A stretch of 64,000 bases of DNA from Pedobacter endophyticus (GCF_015679185.1 NZ_CP064939.1:3844001-3908000), one strand, 5' to 3'. Counted from the stretch's first letter, positions 38,227-46,154 are shown. Numbers and translations: made by a program. The notes: generated by a model from the sequence alone, not told the origin.

Positions 38227-39338
38227 GCGCCCAGCTTAGCAAGCGGACTAGGAATATCAACATCAATTTCGGTGATATACCTGTTCAATGGGTCGCGGTA
38301 ATACCTAAAGATGTACTCCTCTCCATAAAAATTCGCCAGTCGCTTGTTAATATTGTCTATCCCAACATGATGACTTTCTGTATGCTTTCCCTTGTTATCG
38401 TTTACCATATTAATGGTGGTAATGTTTAAATTGTTCTTTTCGTAGGCAATCTTAATGAGTGCAGGTTGTGTAGAATGCGATACATTTCCATGTTTAAAAA
38501 TGTTTTCAACCAATGTAAGCAAAATCAGTGGCGGGAAACGTACGCCAAATAACTGGCCAACAACCTCAAGTTCGAGGTTTATCGTATTGGCCGTTCGCAG
38601 CTTATGTAAGTTGATCAGGTGCTGTATCTGTTCAATTTCTTCACTTAAAGGCACCATATCCGATGCCTCGGGCCGCTTTAGGGCGTACCGCATCATTTCT
38701 GCCAGGTTCATTATCGCATCGGCGGCCATCGGCGCTTTTTTACGCGCATCGTTGTAAATAAAATTCAGGGTATTGAACAAAAAATGCGGGTTGATCTGGC
38801 TTCGCAGATAATTGTTTTGCGATTGAATTAGGTCATTCTCAAGCCGCTGATTCTGTATTTGTGTAACGAGAGACTGCCGCTCGAGCTCCTCCACTCTGCT
38901 TCTTTCTTCTAACGATATGATCAGGTAAACATAACCGGTAGAATATCCGATAATTGCTAGCGAGCGATATATGCCTGATAAAACTAGGTCTAGCCCTAAA
39001 GTTGGTGTCCCTTCAGGCAAAAAAAGTAAGTTGATCTTTTCGAATAGGATGAACAAGGCAATGCTATAAGCCACGTATGCGACGATAGCTGTAGCAATGA
39101 GAATAATGATTTTTAGAAACTTTAATTTGTTCTTATGTGTAAGGATTTTTTTAAGGATCCAGGCATAGCTATAGAACAAACTAATATTGGCAATATATAC
39201 AATTGCGTACGCCCCAATCTGCCTAAACCGGCCACTGATAAAACCCAGTATGAATACTTCATAAACAATGAAAATAGTCCAGATTAAGAGGTGGAGCTTA
39301 TACTTTTCGTATAAGGATTTGAATTTTAAAAGAGTCAT
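38223..39338 (-). CDS. LytS/YehU-type sensor histidine kinase
   Basis: Membrane sensor kinase of 371 residues. Four transmembrane helices lie at about 16-34, 42-62, 75-99 and 122-143, then a coiled-coil linker, the His_kinase motif QINPHFLFNTLNFIYNDARK (phospho-acceptor His185), an N-box LTLVENIFKHGN and a C-terminal ATPase part. No separate sensor domain, so the signal is probably read in the membrane. Its partner is surely the LytTR regulator at 40857. It is convergent with the LanB gene: the two stops share the tetramer CTAG at 38223-38226. It is divergent from the precursor array, from which it is separated by 140 bp. Confidence 0.88.
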   Translation of the reverse strand: MTLLKFKSLYEKYKLHLLIWTIFIVYEVFILGFISGRFRQIGAYAIVYIANISLFYSYAWILKKILTHKNKLKFLKIIILIATAIVAYVAYSIALFILFEKINLLFLPEGTPTLGLDLVLSGIYRSLAIIGYSTGYVYLIISLEERSRVEELERQSLVTQIQNQRLENDLIQSQNNYLRSQINPHFLFNTLNFIYNDARKKAPMAADAIMNLAEMMRYALKRPEASDMVPLSEEIEQIQHLINLHKLRTANTINLELEVVGQLFGVRFPPLILLTLVENIFKHGNVSHSTQPALIKIAYEKNNLNITTINMVNDNKGKHTESHHVGIDNINKRLANFYGEEYIFRYYRDPLNRYITEIDVDIPSPLAKLGA

Positions 39339-39379
39339 TTTTTAGTATTATGTCAATTTAATTAGGGGTTTTACCGCCC

Positions 39380-39414
39380 AAAATGGTGGGTTTGTGTAAA
39401 AAAATGGTAGAGTT
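39380..39414. promoter_or_regulatory. Candidate LytTR operator upstream of the peptide array
   Basis: AAAATGGT occurs twice with a 21-bp period (39380 and 39401), the two-turn spacing typical of LytTR binding sites. Between them GGGTTTGTGTAAAAAA matches the region upstream of the regulator gene (41707-41746), and GAGTT follows in both. It lies between the kinase start (39338) and the first peptide start (39479). Confidence 0.5.
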
Positions 39415-39478
39415 TATCATATCAGTGCACCTTTACATCAATCAATAACAACAAATCACAAATCAAAAATTTAATAAT

Positions 39479-39616
39479 ATGAAAACTCAAAACAACTCAA
39501 AGCTTACTAAAAAAACTGTCTTCGTTTACAAAAGCGTTAAAGCTGAAAACAACTTTGCTACACATCCGATCGGTGATATGAGCCAATCAATCGCTACCAG
39601 TATTTTGGCTTATTAA
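39479..39616 (+). CDS. Cysteine-free precursor peptide 1 (RiPP candidate)
   Basis: Forty-five residues: MKTQNNSKLTKKTVFVYKSV, then KAENNFATHPIGDMSQSIAT and SILAY. Too short for usual gene finding. Likely substrate of the LanB enzyme. The C-terminal part holds Thr28, Ser35, Ser37, Thr40 and Ser41 as dehydration candidates; there is no Cys in the whole peptide. Copies differ mainly at silent codon positions, which shows selection on the protein. First of seven. Confidence 0.85.
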   Translation: MKTQNNSKLTKKTVFVYKSVKAENNFATHPIGDMSQSIATSILAY

Positions 39617-39636
39617 TAACTTATAAAATCAAAAAC

Positions 39637-39771
39637 ATGAAAACTCAAAACAACTCGAAGCTTACCAAGAAAACTGTCTTCGTTTACAAAAGCGTAAAAG
39701 CTGAAAACAACTTTGCTACGCACCCGATCAGCGACATGAGCCAGTCAATTGCTACAAGTTTCATCATTTAA
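39637..39771 (+). CDS. Cysteine-free precursor peptide 2
   Basis: Forty-four residues, identical to peptide 1 up to residue 31 and then PISDM instead of PIGDM and a changed end, ATSFII. It starts 20 bases after peptide 1. The change of the last residues points to the C-terminus as the variable product end. Confidence 0.85.
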   Translation: MKTQNNSKLTKKTVFVYKSVKAENNFATHPISDMSQSIATSFII

Positions 39772-39794
39772 TTATAACACTTAAATATATCATT

Positions 39795-39932
39795 ATGAAA
39801 ACTCAAAACAACTCAAAACTTACTAAGAAAACCGTATTCGTTTACAAAAGTGTGAAAGCTGAAAACAACTTTGCCACTCACCCAATCGGCGACATGAGTC
39901 AATCAATCGCTACAAGTATCTTAGCTTATTAA
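39795..39932 (+). CDS. Cysteine-free precursor peptide 3
   Basis: Forty-five residues with the same protein sequence as peptide 1, but with several silent codon differences (for example AAACTTACTAAGAAAACCGT in place of the peptide 1 codons). Starts 23 bases after peptide 2. Confidence 0.85.
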   Translation: MKTQNNSKLTKKTVFVYKSVKAENNFATHPIGDMSQSIATSILAY

Positions 39933-39952
39933 TAACTCAAAAATCAAATAAC

Positions 39953-40090
39953 ATGAAAACTCAAAATAACTCCAAGCTTACCAAAAAAACTGTCTTCGTT
40001 TATAAAAGCGTCAAAGCTGAAAACAACTTTGCCACACATCCAATCGGCGACATGAGCCAGTCAATCGCTACCAGCATTTTAGCTTATTAA
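39953..40090 (+). CDS. Cysteine-free precursor peptide 4
   Basis: Forty-five residues, protein identical to peptides 1, 3 and 5. Its DNA is closest to peptide 5, a recent duplication. Starts 20 bases after peptide 3. Confidence 0.85.
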   Translation: MKTQNNSKLTKKTVFVYKSVKAENNFATHPIGDMSQSIATSILAY

Positions 40091-40106
40091 TTTAAAAATC
40101 AATAAC

Positions 40107-40244
40107 ATGAAAACTCAAAATAACTCCAAGCTTACCAAAAAAACTGTCTTCGTTTATAAAAGTGTTAAAGCTGAAAACAACTTTGCCACACATCCAATCG
40201 GCGACATGAGCCAATCAATTGCTACCAGTATTCTGGCCTATTAA
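40107..40244 (+). CDS. Cysteine-free precursor peptide 5
   Basis: Forty-five residues, protein identical to peptides 1, 3 and 4. Starts 16 bases after peptide 4. Confidence 0.85.
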   Translation: MKTQNNSKLTKKTVFVYKSVKAENNFATHPIGDMSQSIATSILAY

Positions 40245-40264
40245 TCATTTAAAAATTAAAGAAC

Positions 40265-40402
40265 ATGAAAACTCAGAATAATTCAAAGCTTATCAAAAAA
40301 ACGGTATTCGTTTACAAAAGTGTGAAAGCGGACAACAACTTCGCCACGCACCCAATCGGCGATATGAGCCAATCAATTGCTACCAGTATCCTCGCCCATT
40401 AA
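40265..40402 (+). CDS. Cysteine-free precursor peptide 6
   Basis: Forty-five residues with three changes from peptide 1: Ile10 for Thr10, Asp23 for Glu23 and a final His45 (SILAH). Starts 20 bases after peptide 5 and ends the tight array. Confidence 0.85.
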   Translation: MKTQNNSKLIKKTVFVYKSVKADNNFATHPIGDMSQSIATSILAH

Positions 40403-40540
40403 TTGTCGAGCTTTCATATTACCTCACAATAGCCAAAAGCTTATAAAAAGCTGTTTTCAATGCCAAAGATTTTGCCTTAAATGCTTATAACTCAATCTGC
40501 TTAAGATATGTTTATCAATTGCTAGTTTGTCATTAGTTAA

Positions 40541-40551
40541 TAGTATCTTTA
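40541..40551 (+). promoter_or_regulatory. Putative promoter of precursor peptide 7
   Basis: TAGTATCTTTA, with the -7-like part TATCTTTA (one base off TAnnTTTG), lies 19 bases before the ATG at 40570. A TTTG at 40525-40528 may be the -33 element, though the spacing is short. The same 11-mer occurs before the ECF sigma gene (61851-61861). Confidence 0.4.
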
Positions 40552-40569
40552 AGTTCAAATTAAAATCCC

Positions 40570-40707
40570 ATGAAAACTCAAAATGGCTTACGACTCAGGA
40601 AAAAGACTGTTTTCGTTTACAAAAGCATTAAAGCTGCAAACAATTTTGCCACACACCCAATCGGCGATATGAGCCAATCAATTACTACGAGTTTTATACG
40701 TTTATAG
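40570..40707 (+). CDS. Cysteine-free precursor peptide 7, diverged
   Basis: Forty-five residues. The leader differs (MKTQNGLRLRKKTVFVYKSI), the middle KAANNFATHPIGDMSQSI is almost unchanged, and the end is TTSFIRL. It lies 167 bases after peptide 6 with its own promoter-like sequence, so it may be expressed separately. The conserved middle across all seven marks the part recognised by the enzyme or forming the core. Confidence 0.83.
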   Translation: MKTQNGLRLRKKTVFVYKSIKAANNFATHPIGDMSQSITTSFIRL

Positions 40708-40718
40708 TTAGCTCAAAT

Positions 40719-40763
40719 ACCGTTTTAAAAAACAGGGTTGATCTCAGGATTTTTAAGAACGGT
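40719..40763. terminator. Imperfect long hairpin between peptide 7 and the LytTR gene
   Basis: ACCGTTTTAAAAAAC and TTTTTAAGAACGGT form an imperfect stem of about 14 pairs. It lies 11 bases after peptide 7 and 94 bases beyond the LytTR stop, so it could end transcription from either side. Confidence 0.35.
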
Positions 40764-40856
40764 TTCATATAACAAATATCGGGTCTTTAAACTAAATAGC
40801 ATTTTGCGATACGCGAAAATGGCTATACATGTACCCATTGTGCCAGTGTATAACTA

Positions 40857-41600
40857 TTACTGGTTTCTGTTAGATTTTAACAAGCTGCTTTGTACATACG
40901 CAAAAAAAGCGTCTTTGTACCCTTCGCCAATCTGAATCATTTCATTATTCACGAGGCGTATAATATTACCATCTACCTTTTTAATGGCCGACTTGGCCAC
41001 AATATTTGATTTGTTTACGCGAATAAATGCGTTATTTTCTAATGCTTTTTCAATTTCCTTTAAGGTTAAGTAGGTGGTGTGCGTTTCAGATTTAGTAATG
41101 ATCTGTATGTAATTTTGTAAAGCTTTTATGTAAAGTATTTCATCAATTGCGATGTTAGAAAACGCGTACTTATGGTCGCCTTTAATGTAAAGGGCCGCTA
41201 CCTGTTCTACCTCTTTGGGCGAAGCTTTTGCAGTAGTAGACTCTTTCTTTAAAATCCGATCTATGCCCAGGGCAAACTTTGCAAATGATATTGGCTTAAG
41301 GAGATATTGATCTGATTGCACATCAAATGCCTGAAGTGCATAATCCGGATGTGCAGTGGTAAATATCAGATACTTAGTTTTCTCTCTGATCGTTTTTGCC
41401 AGTTCAATCCCGTTAATACCCGGCATATCAATATCCATAAATAATAAATCAATCTCATCATCAACACTGATCTCTCTGAGCGCCTGCACAGGGCTGGTAA
41501 AAGTTTTAAAAACCGTTAGGCCCTGCATTTCCGCAATATGGTCAGTTAACACCTCTATCGCATGCTGCTCGTCGTCTATAACAATGCATTTTAAGTTCAT
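40857..41600 (-). CDS. LytTR-family response regulator
   Basis: DNA-binding regulator of 247 residues. The receiver domain has VIDDE (Asp9, Asp10), phospho-acceptor Asp56 in LLFMDIDMPG, and Lys in YLLKPIS. The C-terminal LytTR domain (about 140-245) has KYAFSNIAIDEILYIKALQN, TLKEIEKAL and FIRVNKSNIVAKSAIKKVDG. It is the partner of the LytS-type kinase, though the two genes are separated by the peptide array, so all are likely one regulated module. Candidate binding sites lie upstream of the array and upstream of its own start. Confidence 0.9.
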   Translation of the reverse strand: MNLKCIVIDDEQHAIEVLTDHIAEMQGLTVFKTFTSPVQALREISVDDEIDLLFMDIDMPGINGIELAKTIREKTKYLIFTTAHPDYALQAFDVQSDQYLLKPISFAKFALGIDRILKKESTTAKASPKEVEQVAALYIKGDHKYAFSNIAIDEILYIKALQNYIQIITKSETHTTYLTLKEIEKALENNAFIRVNKSNIVAKSAIKKVDGNIIRLVNNEMIQIGEGYKDAFFAYVQSSLLKSNRNQ

Positions 41601-41706
41601 GATTATTGAATAAGTTTGTTTGAAGGATTGTAATGCAAGTTAAGTAAAAATTTGGTTCCCATCACATAGAAAAAATACTGGCTTGCCCGTTTCATCACAC
41701 AAACTT

Positions 41707-41746
41707 AGTGGTTTCGTGTAAAAAACTGAGGAGTTGATGTAAAAAA
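41707..41746. promoter_or_regulatory. Candidate LytTR operator upstream of the regulator gene
   Basis: TGTAAAAAA occurs at 41717 and 41738, again a 21-bp period. GGTTTCGTGTAAAAAA followed by GAGTT 15 bases on mirrors the site at 39380-39414. It lies 107 bases upstream of the regulator start. The rest of 41601-41957 shows no gene. Confidence 0.5.
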
Positions 41747-41957
41747 ATTACACATATTCATTCTTTTTTCAATCTTTAAACTGTTTGCCAAAAACAAATA
41801 ATTAGAGGTAAGAAATTACTTGTAATTAAATATTAAACATCTGCCTACCCAAGCTTGTGTAGCCTGTAGATATGAAAATTAAAAGCAGGCCATACAATAC
41901 TGGGTTTAGTAACTTAAAGATTTGAATTAAAAGACATAGTGCCTACTGAAAACTAAA

Positions 41958-42329
41958 ATGAAAAACAACGGTTACGAGTATTTACTTAACAGCATTTATT
42001 ACCGCGGTGGTATTACCAACCAGGGAATGAATGACCTTTTGTATCAGGAAATGCAGAATGAGTATGGCAACCTCAACCACCAGCAAGCAGGGGCGAACCT
42101 GAACGGTGGATATGCATTTAAAAAGTCGTTCTTAGTAGTTAGAAACTATGTTCAGCAGGCGATTAAACATGGAATGAAGAACCTCCGATTGAAAATGGAA
42201 GTTGCCGACATTACCAAGTTAACTTATATCGTTGCCATGTTGAATAGAGAATTTTTTGATAAAAAGAGCCTCGATTCAATCATCGCTTCAGCGAACGCAG
42301 TGTTCAGTCAATACAATTTAAAAAATTAA
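41958..42329 (+). CDS. Hypothetical protein
   Basis: Soluble 123-residue protein without signal peptide or recognised domain. It has an Asn/Gln/Gly-rich first half (YYRGGITNQGMNDLLYQEMQ, HQQAGANLNGGYAF) and a helical, basic second half (SFLVVRNYVQQAIKHGMKNL). It lies 20 bases before an HsdR_N-type gene on the same strand, so the two may be co-transcribed. The LytTR-like site about 215 bases upstream points in the right direction to affect it too. I do not recognise the family. Confidence 0.65.
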   Translation: MKNNGYEYLLNSIYYRGGITNQGMNDLLYQEMQNEYGNLNHQQAGANLNGGYAFKKSFLVVRNYVQQAIKHGMKNLRLKMEVADITKLTYIVAMLNREFFDKKSLDSIIASANAVFSQYNLKN

Positions 42330-42349
42330 TCCTATTGAAATATAACAAA

Positions 42350-42844
42350 ATGGAACTTAAAGACGAAATTGGGCAATTTGCCGTAAGAATCAAAAAAATG
42401 CTTCCGCAGGTTCAGTCGGAAGATTTGACCAGGAATGCGCTGGTAATGCCTTTCATCCAGATTTTAGGCTTCGATCCTTCAGAGGTTCAATCTGAGGCTG
42501 TAGTGGATTTTGGCGTTAAGAAAAGTAAAAAAGTTGACTATACTATTATGAAAGATGGCGAACCTACTATTTTGGTAGAGTGTAAACATCACAATGATAG
42601 CCTCGATATTCATGATTCTCGTTTGTCGAAATATTTCCGTAAAACCAAAGCAAAATATGGTTTATTAACCAACGGTTTGGTTTATCGTTTCTATACCGAG
42701 AAAATGGTAAGATCTAAAAAGAATCAAGAACCATTATTTGAGTTCAAAATAACTGATACAAAAGCAGCTACAATTGCAAAAATGATCGAAGAACATAAAG
42801 ATTACTTCAATGTTGATCATAAACAAGCAAAATTAGCTAGCTAA
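42350..42844 (+). CDS. Orphan type I restriction HsdR N-terminal (PD-(D/E)XK) domain protein
   Basis: About 164 residues, the size of the nuclease domain alone. It has KNALVMPFIQILGFDP-like DLTRNALVMPFIQILGFDPS, then KKVDYTIMKDGEPTILVECK with Asp and ECK forming the PD-(D/E)XK active site, and GLLTNGLVYRFYTE, all typical of the HSDR_N domain. No helicase, HsdM or HsdS gene is nearby, so it is not a full restriction system. Small free-standing proteins of this kind are common in Bacteroidota; their role is not known. ATG at 42350 is preferred over the TTG at 42335. Confidence 0.82.
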   Translation: MELKDEIGQFAVRIKKMLPQVQSEDLTRNALVMPFIQILGFDPSEVQSEAVVDFGVKKSKKVDYTIMKDGEPTILVECKHHNDSLDIHDSRLSKYFRKTKAKYGLLTNGLVYRFYTEKMVRSKKNQEPLFEFKITDTKAATIAKMIEEHKDYFNVDHKQAKLAS

Positions 42845-42891
42845 AAAGACTTTAATTTTAATCTAAGAGTTCCCGAAAATTCTGACTAAAA

Positions 42892-42918
42892 ACCCTGATC
42901 TTGATCGGGTTTTTTTTT
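42892..42918 (+). terminator. Rho-independent terminator after the HsdR_N-like gene
   Basis: ACCC(T)GATC / GATCGGGT stem with a TT loop and one bulge, followed by nine T residues. Confidence 0.85.
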
Positions 42919-42998
42919 GCCCGAAATTTTCAAATATCAGTCAACGGATGGTTACCTGCAAGCTGCTTTTATTCATCTGATGAGTTTGAAAGACAGCC

Positions 42999-43036
42999 AA
43001 AAAAAAAGGGAGAAAGTTTTTAAGCTTTCTCCCTTT
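42999..43036 (-). terminator. Rho-independent terminator downstream of htpG
   Basis: Perfect 12-bp stem AAAGGGAGAAAG / CTTTCTCCCTTT with an 8-base loop. On the minus strand it is followed by nine T residues. It lies 215 bases beyond the htpG stop; the interval holds no gene. Confidence 0.8.
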
Positions 43037-43249
43037 GTAGTGTTTATTCACTTCGGTGGATTGTTATTTTAGCATAACTTAACTACATTGGTCGGCACTT
43101 TTGCATGCTGAGCTCGATTTAGAAGTGATTTTGTAGCTTTGCGTTCATGCTAAATAGATCCTGAAATAAATTCAGGACGACGACCGCTCTTATTCAATAG
43201 CCGATAAAACCCCGAACAAAAATAGCTGATCGGAACAGGGGCTACTGTA

Positions 43250-45136
43250 TTAAATCAGCTCAACACTTCTGCTTACAAATGCCGTTAAATCTGCTCCGGT
43301 TAACATTCCTTGCGCTAATAAAGCCAAATCAACCGCTTGCTTAGCGAGGTTGGTTTGCTCTTCGCCCTCGGCCTTTAATATTTTGCTAACCAATTTGTGG
43401 TTACCGTTAATAGCTACTTTATAATTGTCTGGCATCTGGCCATAAAAGCCCATTCCGCCGCCCATTGCTGCCATATCTTTCATCCGGCGCATAAACTCAT
43501 CCATGGTAATGGTAACGGGTAGCTCATCGGGGTTTAAGGCCACCACTTCCACTTGCATACCTGGCTTGGTAATTGCCTTTTCGAAAATGCTAGTTACCTC
43601 TTTTACCTGGTCTTCGCTCAACACATGCTCATTAACCTCATCTTTTTCTATGAGTTTATCAGCAACGCTCGAATCGACACGTTTGATTGAGGTTTTTTCT
43701 AACTTCTGCTCCAGCTGGTTAATGAAATGGTTGTCGATTGGCGAATCTAAAACTAAAACATCGTAGTCCTTTTTGTTCGCCGATTGAATGAAGGCATCCT
43801 GTTTCGAGGCATCGTTCGAGTACAGATAAACTACGTTTCCATTTTTATCTGTTTGCAAAGGCGCAACTTTGTCTTTATATTCTGTTAAAGTAAAAAGTTC
43901 GTTTTTAGTATTGCCAACTAAGGCGAAGTCTTTAGCTTTATCGTAAAACTTGTCTTCGCTGATCATGCCGTATTTTACAAACAAACCAATATCTTTCCAT
44001 TTTTCTTCGAACGATTTACGGTCTTTGTTAAACAGTTCAGCCAGTTTATCGGCAACCTTTTTAGTAATGTAGTTGTTGATTTTTTTCACATTGCTATCGG
44101 CCTGTAAGAAACTGCGTGATACGTTTAACGGAATATCCGGCGAATCGATTACACCGTGTAGCAACATTAAAAACTCAGGTACGATGTCTTTAACCTCGTC
44201 GGTAATAAATACCTGACGAGAAAATAGCTTGATTTTGTTGCGTTGCATTTCGAAGTCGTTTTTCAACTTAGGGAAATACAATACGCCCGTTAAATTAAAG
44301 GGATAATCAACATTTAAATGAATCCAGAATAAAGGCTCTTCACTAAATGGATATAACTCGCGGTAGAAACTTAAGTAATCCTCGTCTGACAAATCTGCAG
44401 GCGCTTTCGTCCAGATCGGGTTTGTAGTGTTGATGATGTTATCTACTTCAACATCTTTGAATTGTTTTTTACCTTCGGCGTCTTCACCATCTTCAACCGA
44501 TTCTTTTTTAGTGCCAAACTTAATTGGAACGGGCAAAAATTTAGCATATTTATCTAAAATACCCTGCAGTTTCGACTCTTCTAAAAACTCCTCAGAATCT
44601 TTGTTAACGTGAAGGATAATATCGGTACCACGGGTTTCTCTGGTGCCTTCGGTAATCTCGAATTCCGTGCTGCCATCGCACACCCAGCGTGCTGGTTCGG
44701 CACCATCCTGGTAGGATAAGGTTTGAATTTCGACTAAATCTGCAACCATAAATGCAGAATAGAAGCCTAAACCGAATTTACCAATAATTTCATTGGCATC
44801 TTTAGCATCTTTAAACTTTTCTACAAACTCACTTGCACCGGAGAACGCAACCTGGTTGATGTATTTTTTTATTTCTTCGGCCGTCATACCCAAGCCGTTA
44901 TCGCTAATGGTAATGGTTTTAGCTTCTTTGTTAACCGAAACTTGTACCAATGGTTGACCCACTTCGCCATTAAACTGACCCAAAGAACCCAGCCTTTTAA
45001 TTTTTTGAACTGCATCTACTGCGTTAGAAACTAACTCACGAAGAAAAATCTCGTTATCGGAGTATAAAAATTTCTTAATAATCGGGAAAATGTTCTCGGT
45101 ATGTATCGAAATGTTTCCTTTTTCTTGTATGCTCAT
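43250..45136 (-). CDS. htpG: HSP90-family chaperone HtpG
   Basis: Cytosolic ATP-dependent chaperone of 628 residues, the usual bacterial length. The N-terminal GHKL ATPase has FLRELVSNAVDAVQKIK (Glu and Asn of the active site), ITISDNGLGMTAEEI and GKFGLGFYSAFMVADLVE. The middle domain has LYFPKLKNDFEMQRNKIKLF and PLNVSRSFLQADSNVKKI with the catalytic Arg. The C-terminal dimerisation region ends GMLTGADLTAFVSRSVELI. Monocistronic. A TAACTTTA box sits only 3 bases before the ATG, too close for a certain promoter. Confidence 0.98.
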   Translation of the reverse strand: MSIQEKGNISIHTENIFPIIKKFLYSDNEIFLRELVSNAVDAVQKIKRLGSLGQFNGEVGQPLVQVSVNKEAKTITISDNGLGMTAEEIKKYINQVAFSGASEFVEKFKDAKDANEIIGKFGLGFYSAFMVADLVEIQTLSYQDGAEPARWVCDGSTEFEITEGTRETRGTDIILHVNKDSEEFLEESKLQGILDKYAKFLPVPIKFGTKKESVEDGEDAEGKKQFKDVEVDNIINTTNPIWTKAPADLSDEDYLSFYRELYPFSEEPLFWIHLNVDYPFNLTGVLYFPKLKNDFEMQRNKIKLFSRQVFITDEVKDIVPEFLMLLHGVIDSPDIPLNVSRSFLQADSNVKKINNYITKKVADKLAELFNKDRKSFEEKWKDIGLFVKYGMISEDKFYDKAKDFALVGNTKNELFTLTEYKDKVAPLQTDKNGNVVYLYSNDASKQDAFIQSANKKDYDVLVLDSPIDNHFINQLEQKLEKTSIKRVDSSVADKLIEKDEVNEHVLSEDQVKEVTSIFEKAITKPGMQVEVVALNPDELPVTITMDEFMRRMKDMAAMGGGMGFYGQMPDNYKVAINGNHKLVSKILKAEGEEQTNLAKQAVDLALLAQGMLTGADLTAFVSRSVELI

Positions 45137-45722
45137 ATATAAAGTTATTGTTTAATCTAGCAAGTGCATATCAAGGCTTGTTCCAAAGCGTTTTCTTTGC
45201 CAAATTGACAGGGTGGTTTGAGGTTTGATGTGTTTTGCGTCCGATAGTTTTATTGTTGGGTTTTAGTGTGGGTTGCGGTTTGCAACATCGACCTGGCCAA
45301 TGCTGGATTTGAAATCCAGCGCTACGGCTTGAAAGCCAAAAAAGTCTAATTTTTAAAACTTGACCTCTTTATATGGAGTTTGCGCATCGACATCTGATAG
45401 CTATTGATTGAAAGAACAGCTGGTCCTGATTTCTGCTATGGTGTGTAGATACATCTCAAGGACATTGTTTTACGACCTGGATAATCGGAATGATGACCAA
45501 ATTTTATGGCGTTGTACAAGAACGGCCGTCATCCTCAGAGATTAGTTTTAAAAAAAAACAAAGGAGTGCAGATGACGGTTTTCAATGCTGTTATTCTGAG
45601 TACAGCGAAGACCGCGAAGTAGCTACGAAGTAAATCGCCAAGCGATGAGAAACAAAACGCCAATAATGCACCTGACTAGCGGAAAACCGGTTTCGAAGGA
45701 TGACAACCATTCAAACAAAAAA
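45137..45722. other. Intergenic region with degenerate dispersed repeats
   Basis: No gene. At 45271-45330 lies a degenerate copy of the double-hairpin repeat seen at 29959 and 35225 (GGTTTGCAACATCGACC, CTGGATTTGAAATCCAG). A GATAGCTATT near-palindrome lies at 45396. GGCCGTCATCCTCAG at 45533 and TTATTCTGAGTACAGCGAAG at 45590 resemble Bacteroidota interspersed repeats. Confidence 0.6.
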
Positions 45723-45740
45723 GCCGGTTGTTGAACCGGC
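45716..45740 (-). terminator. Rho-independent terminator of the single-domain response regulator
   Basis: Seven-base stem GCCGGTT / AACCGGC with loop GTTG (45723-45740). On the minus strand six T residues follow. It lies 25 bases beyond the regulator stop. Confidence 0.85.
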
Positions 45741-45764
45741 CTTCGTATAAATATGTTGTTTCTT

Positions 45765-46154
45765 TTAATTCATTAAATATTTTTCATCCTGCTCTAGCGA
45801 GAGAATTTTGGTGATTTTTTTCAGCAATACATCCATTTGGAATGGTTTCGAAAGGAAATCGTCCTGACCGTAATTAAGTGTGGTAAAATCTTTAGGATCG
45901 TATAGGCCGGAGATCAGCAAAATGGGGATTTTCGAGGTGCTTTCAATCGATTTTAATTGTTCGCATACTACCCTTCCATCAATGTGACCCAAGGAAATAT
46001 CAAGTAAAATTAAATCGGGGTTAAATTGTTCAATTCTGTTAAAAATCTCCTCGCCATCATTAAGTGCTGAAACCTTAAAGCCGCCAATCTCGAGTATTAA
46101 TTGTATGGTTTCTAAAACCTCAATATCATCATCTACTACTAATATTCTCTTCAT
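45765..46154 (-). CDS. Single-domain response regulator (CheY-like receiver)
   Basis: Receiver domain of 129 residues without output domain. Acidic pocket VVDDD (Asp8-10), phospho-acceptor Asp52 in LILLDISLG, Ser/Thr in LLISG and Lys103 in FLSKPFQ. No kinase is adjacent; such proteins relay phosphate or bind partners. Monocistronic, between its own promoter-like box and terminator. Confidence 0.93.
   Translation of the reverse strand: MKRILVVDDDIEVLETIQLILEIGGFKVSALNDGEEIFNRIEQFNPDLILLDISLGHIDGRVVCEQLKSIESTSKIPILLISGLYDPKDFTTLNYGQDDFLSKPFQMDVLLKKITKILSLEQDEKYLMN

Noticed and set aside
42335..42349. TTG start for the HsdR_N-like protein
   Set aside because: An ATG 15 bases downstream gives the normal domain beginning, and the extra residues MKYNK add nothing conserved.
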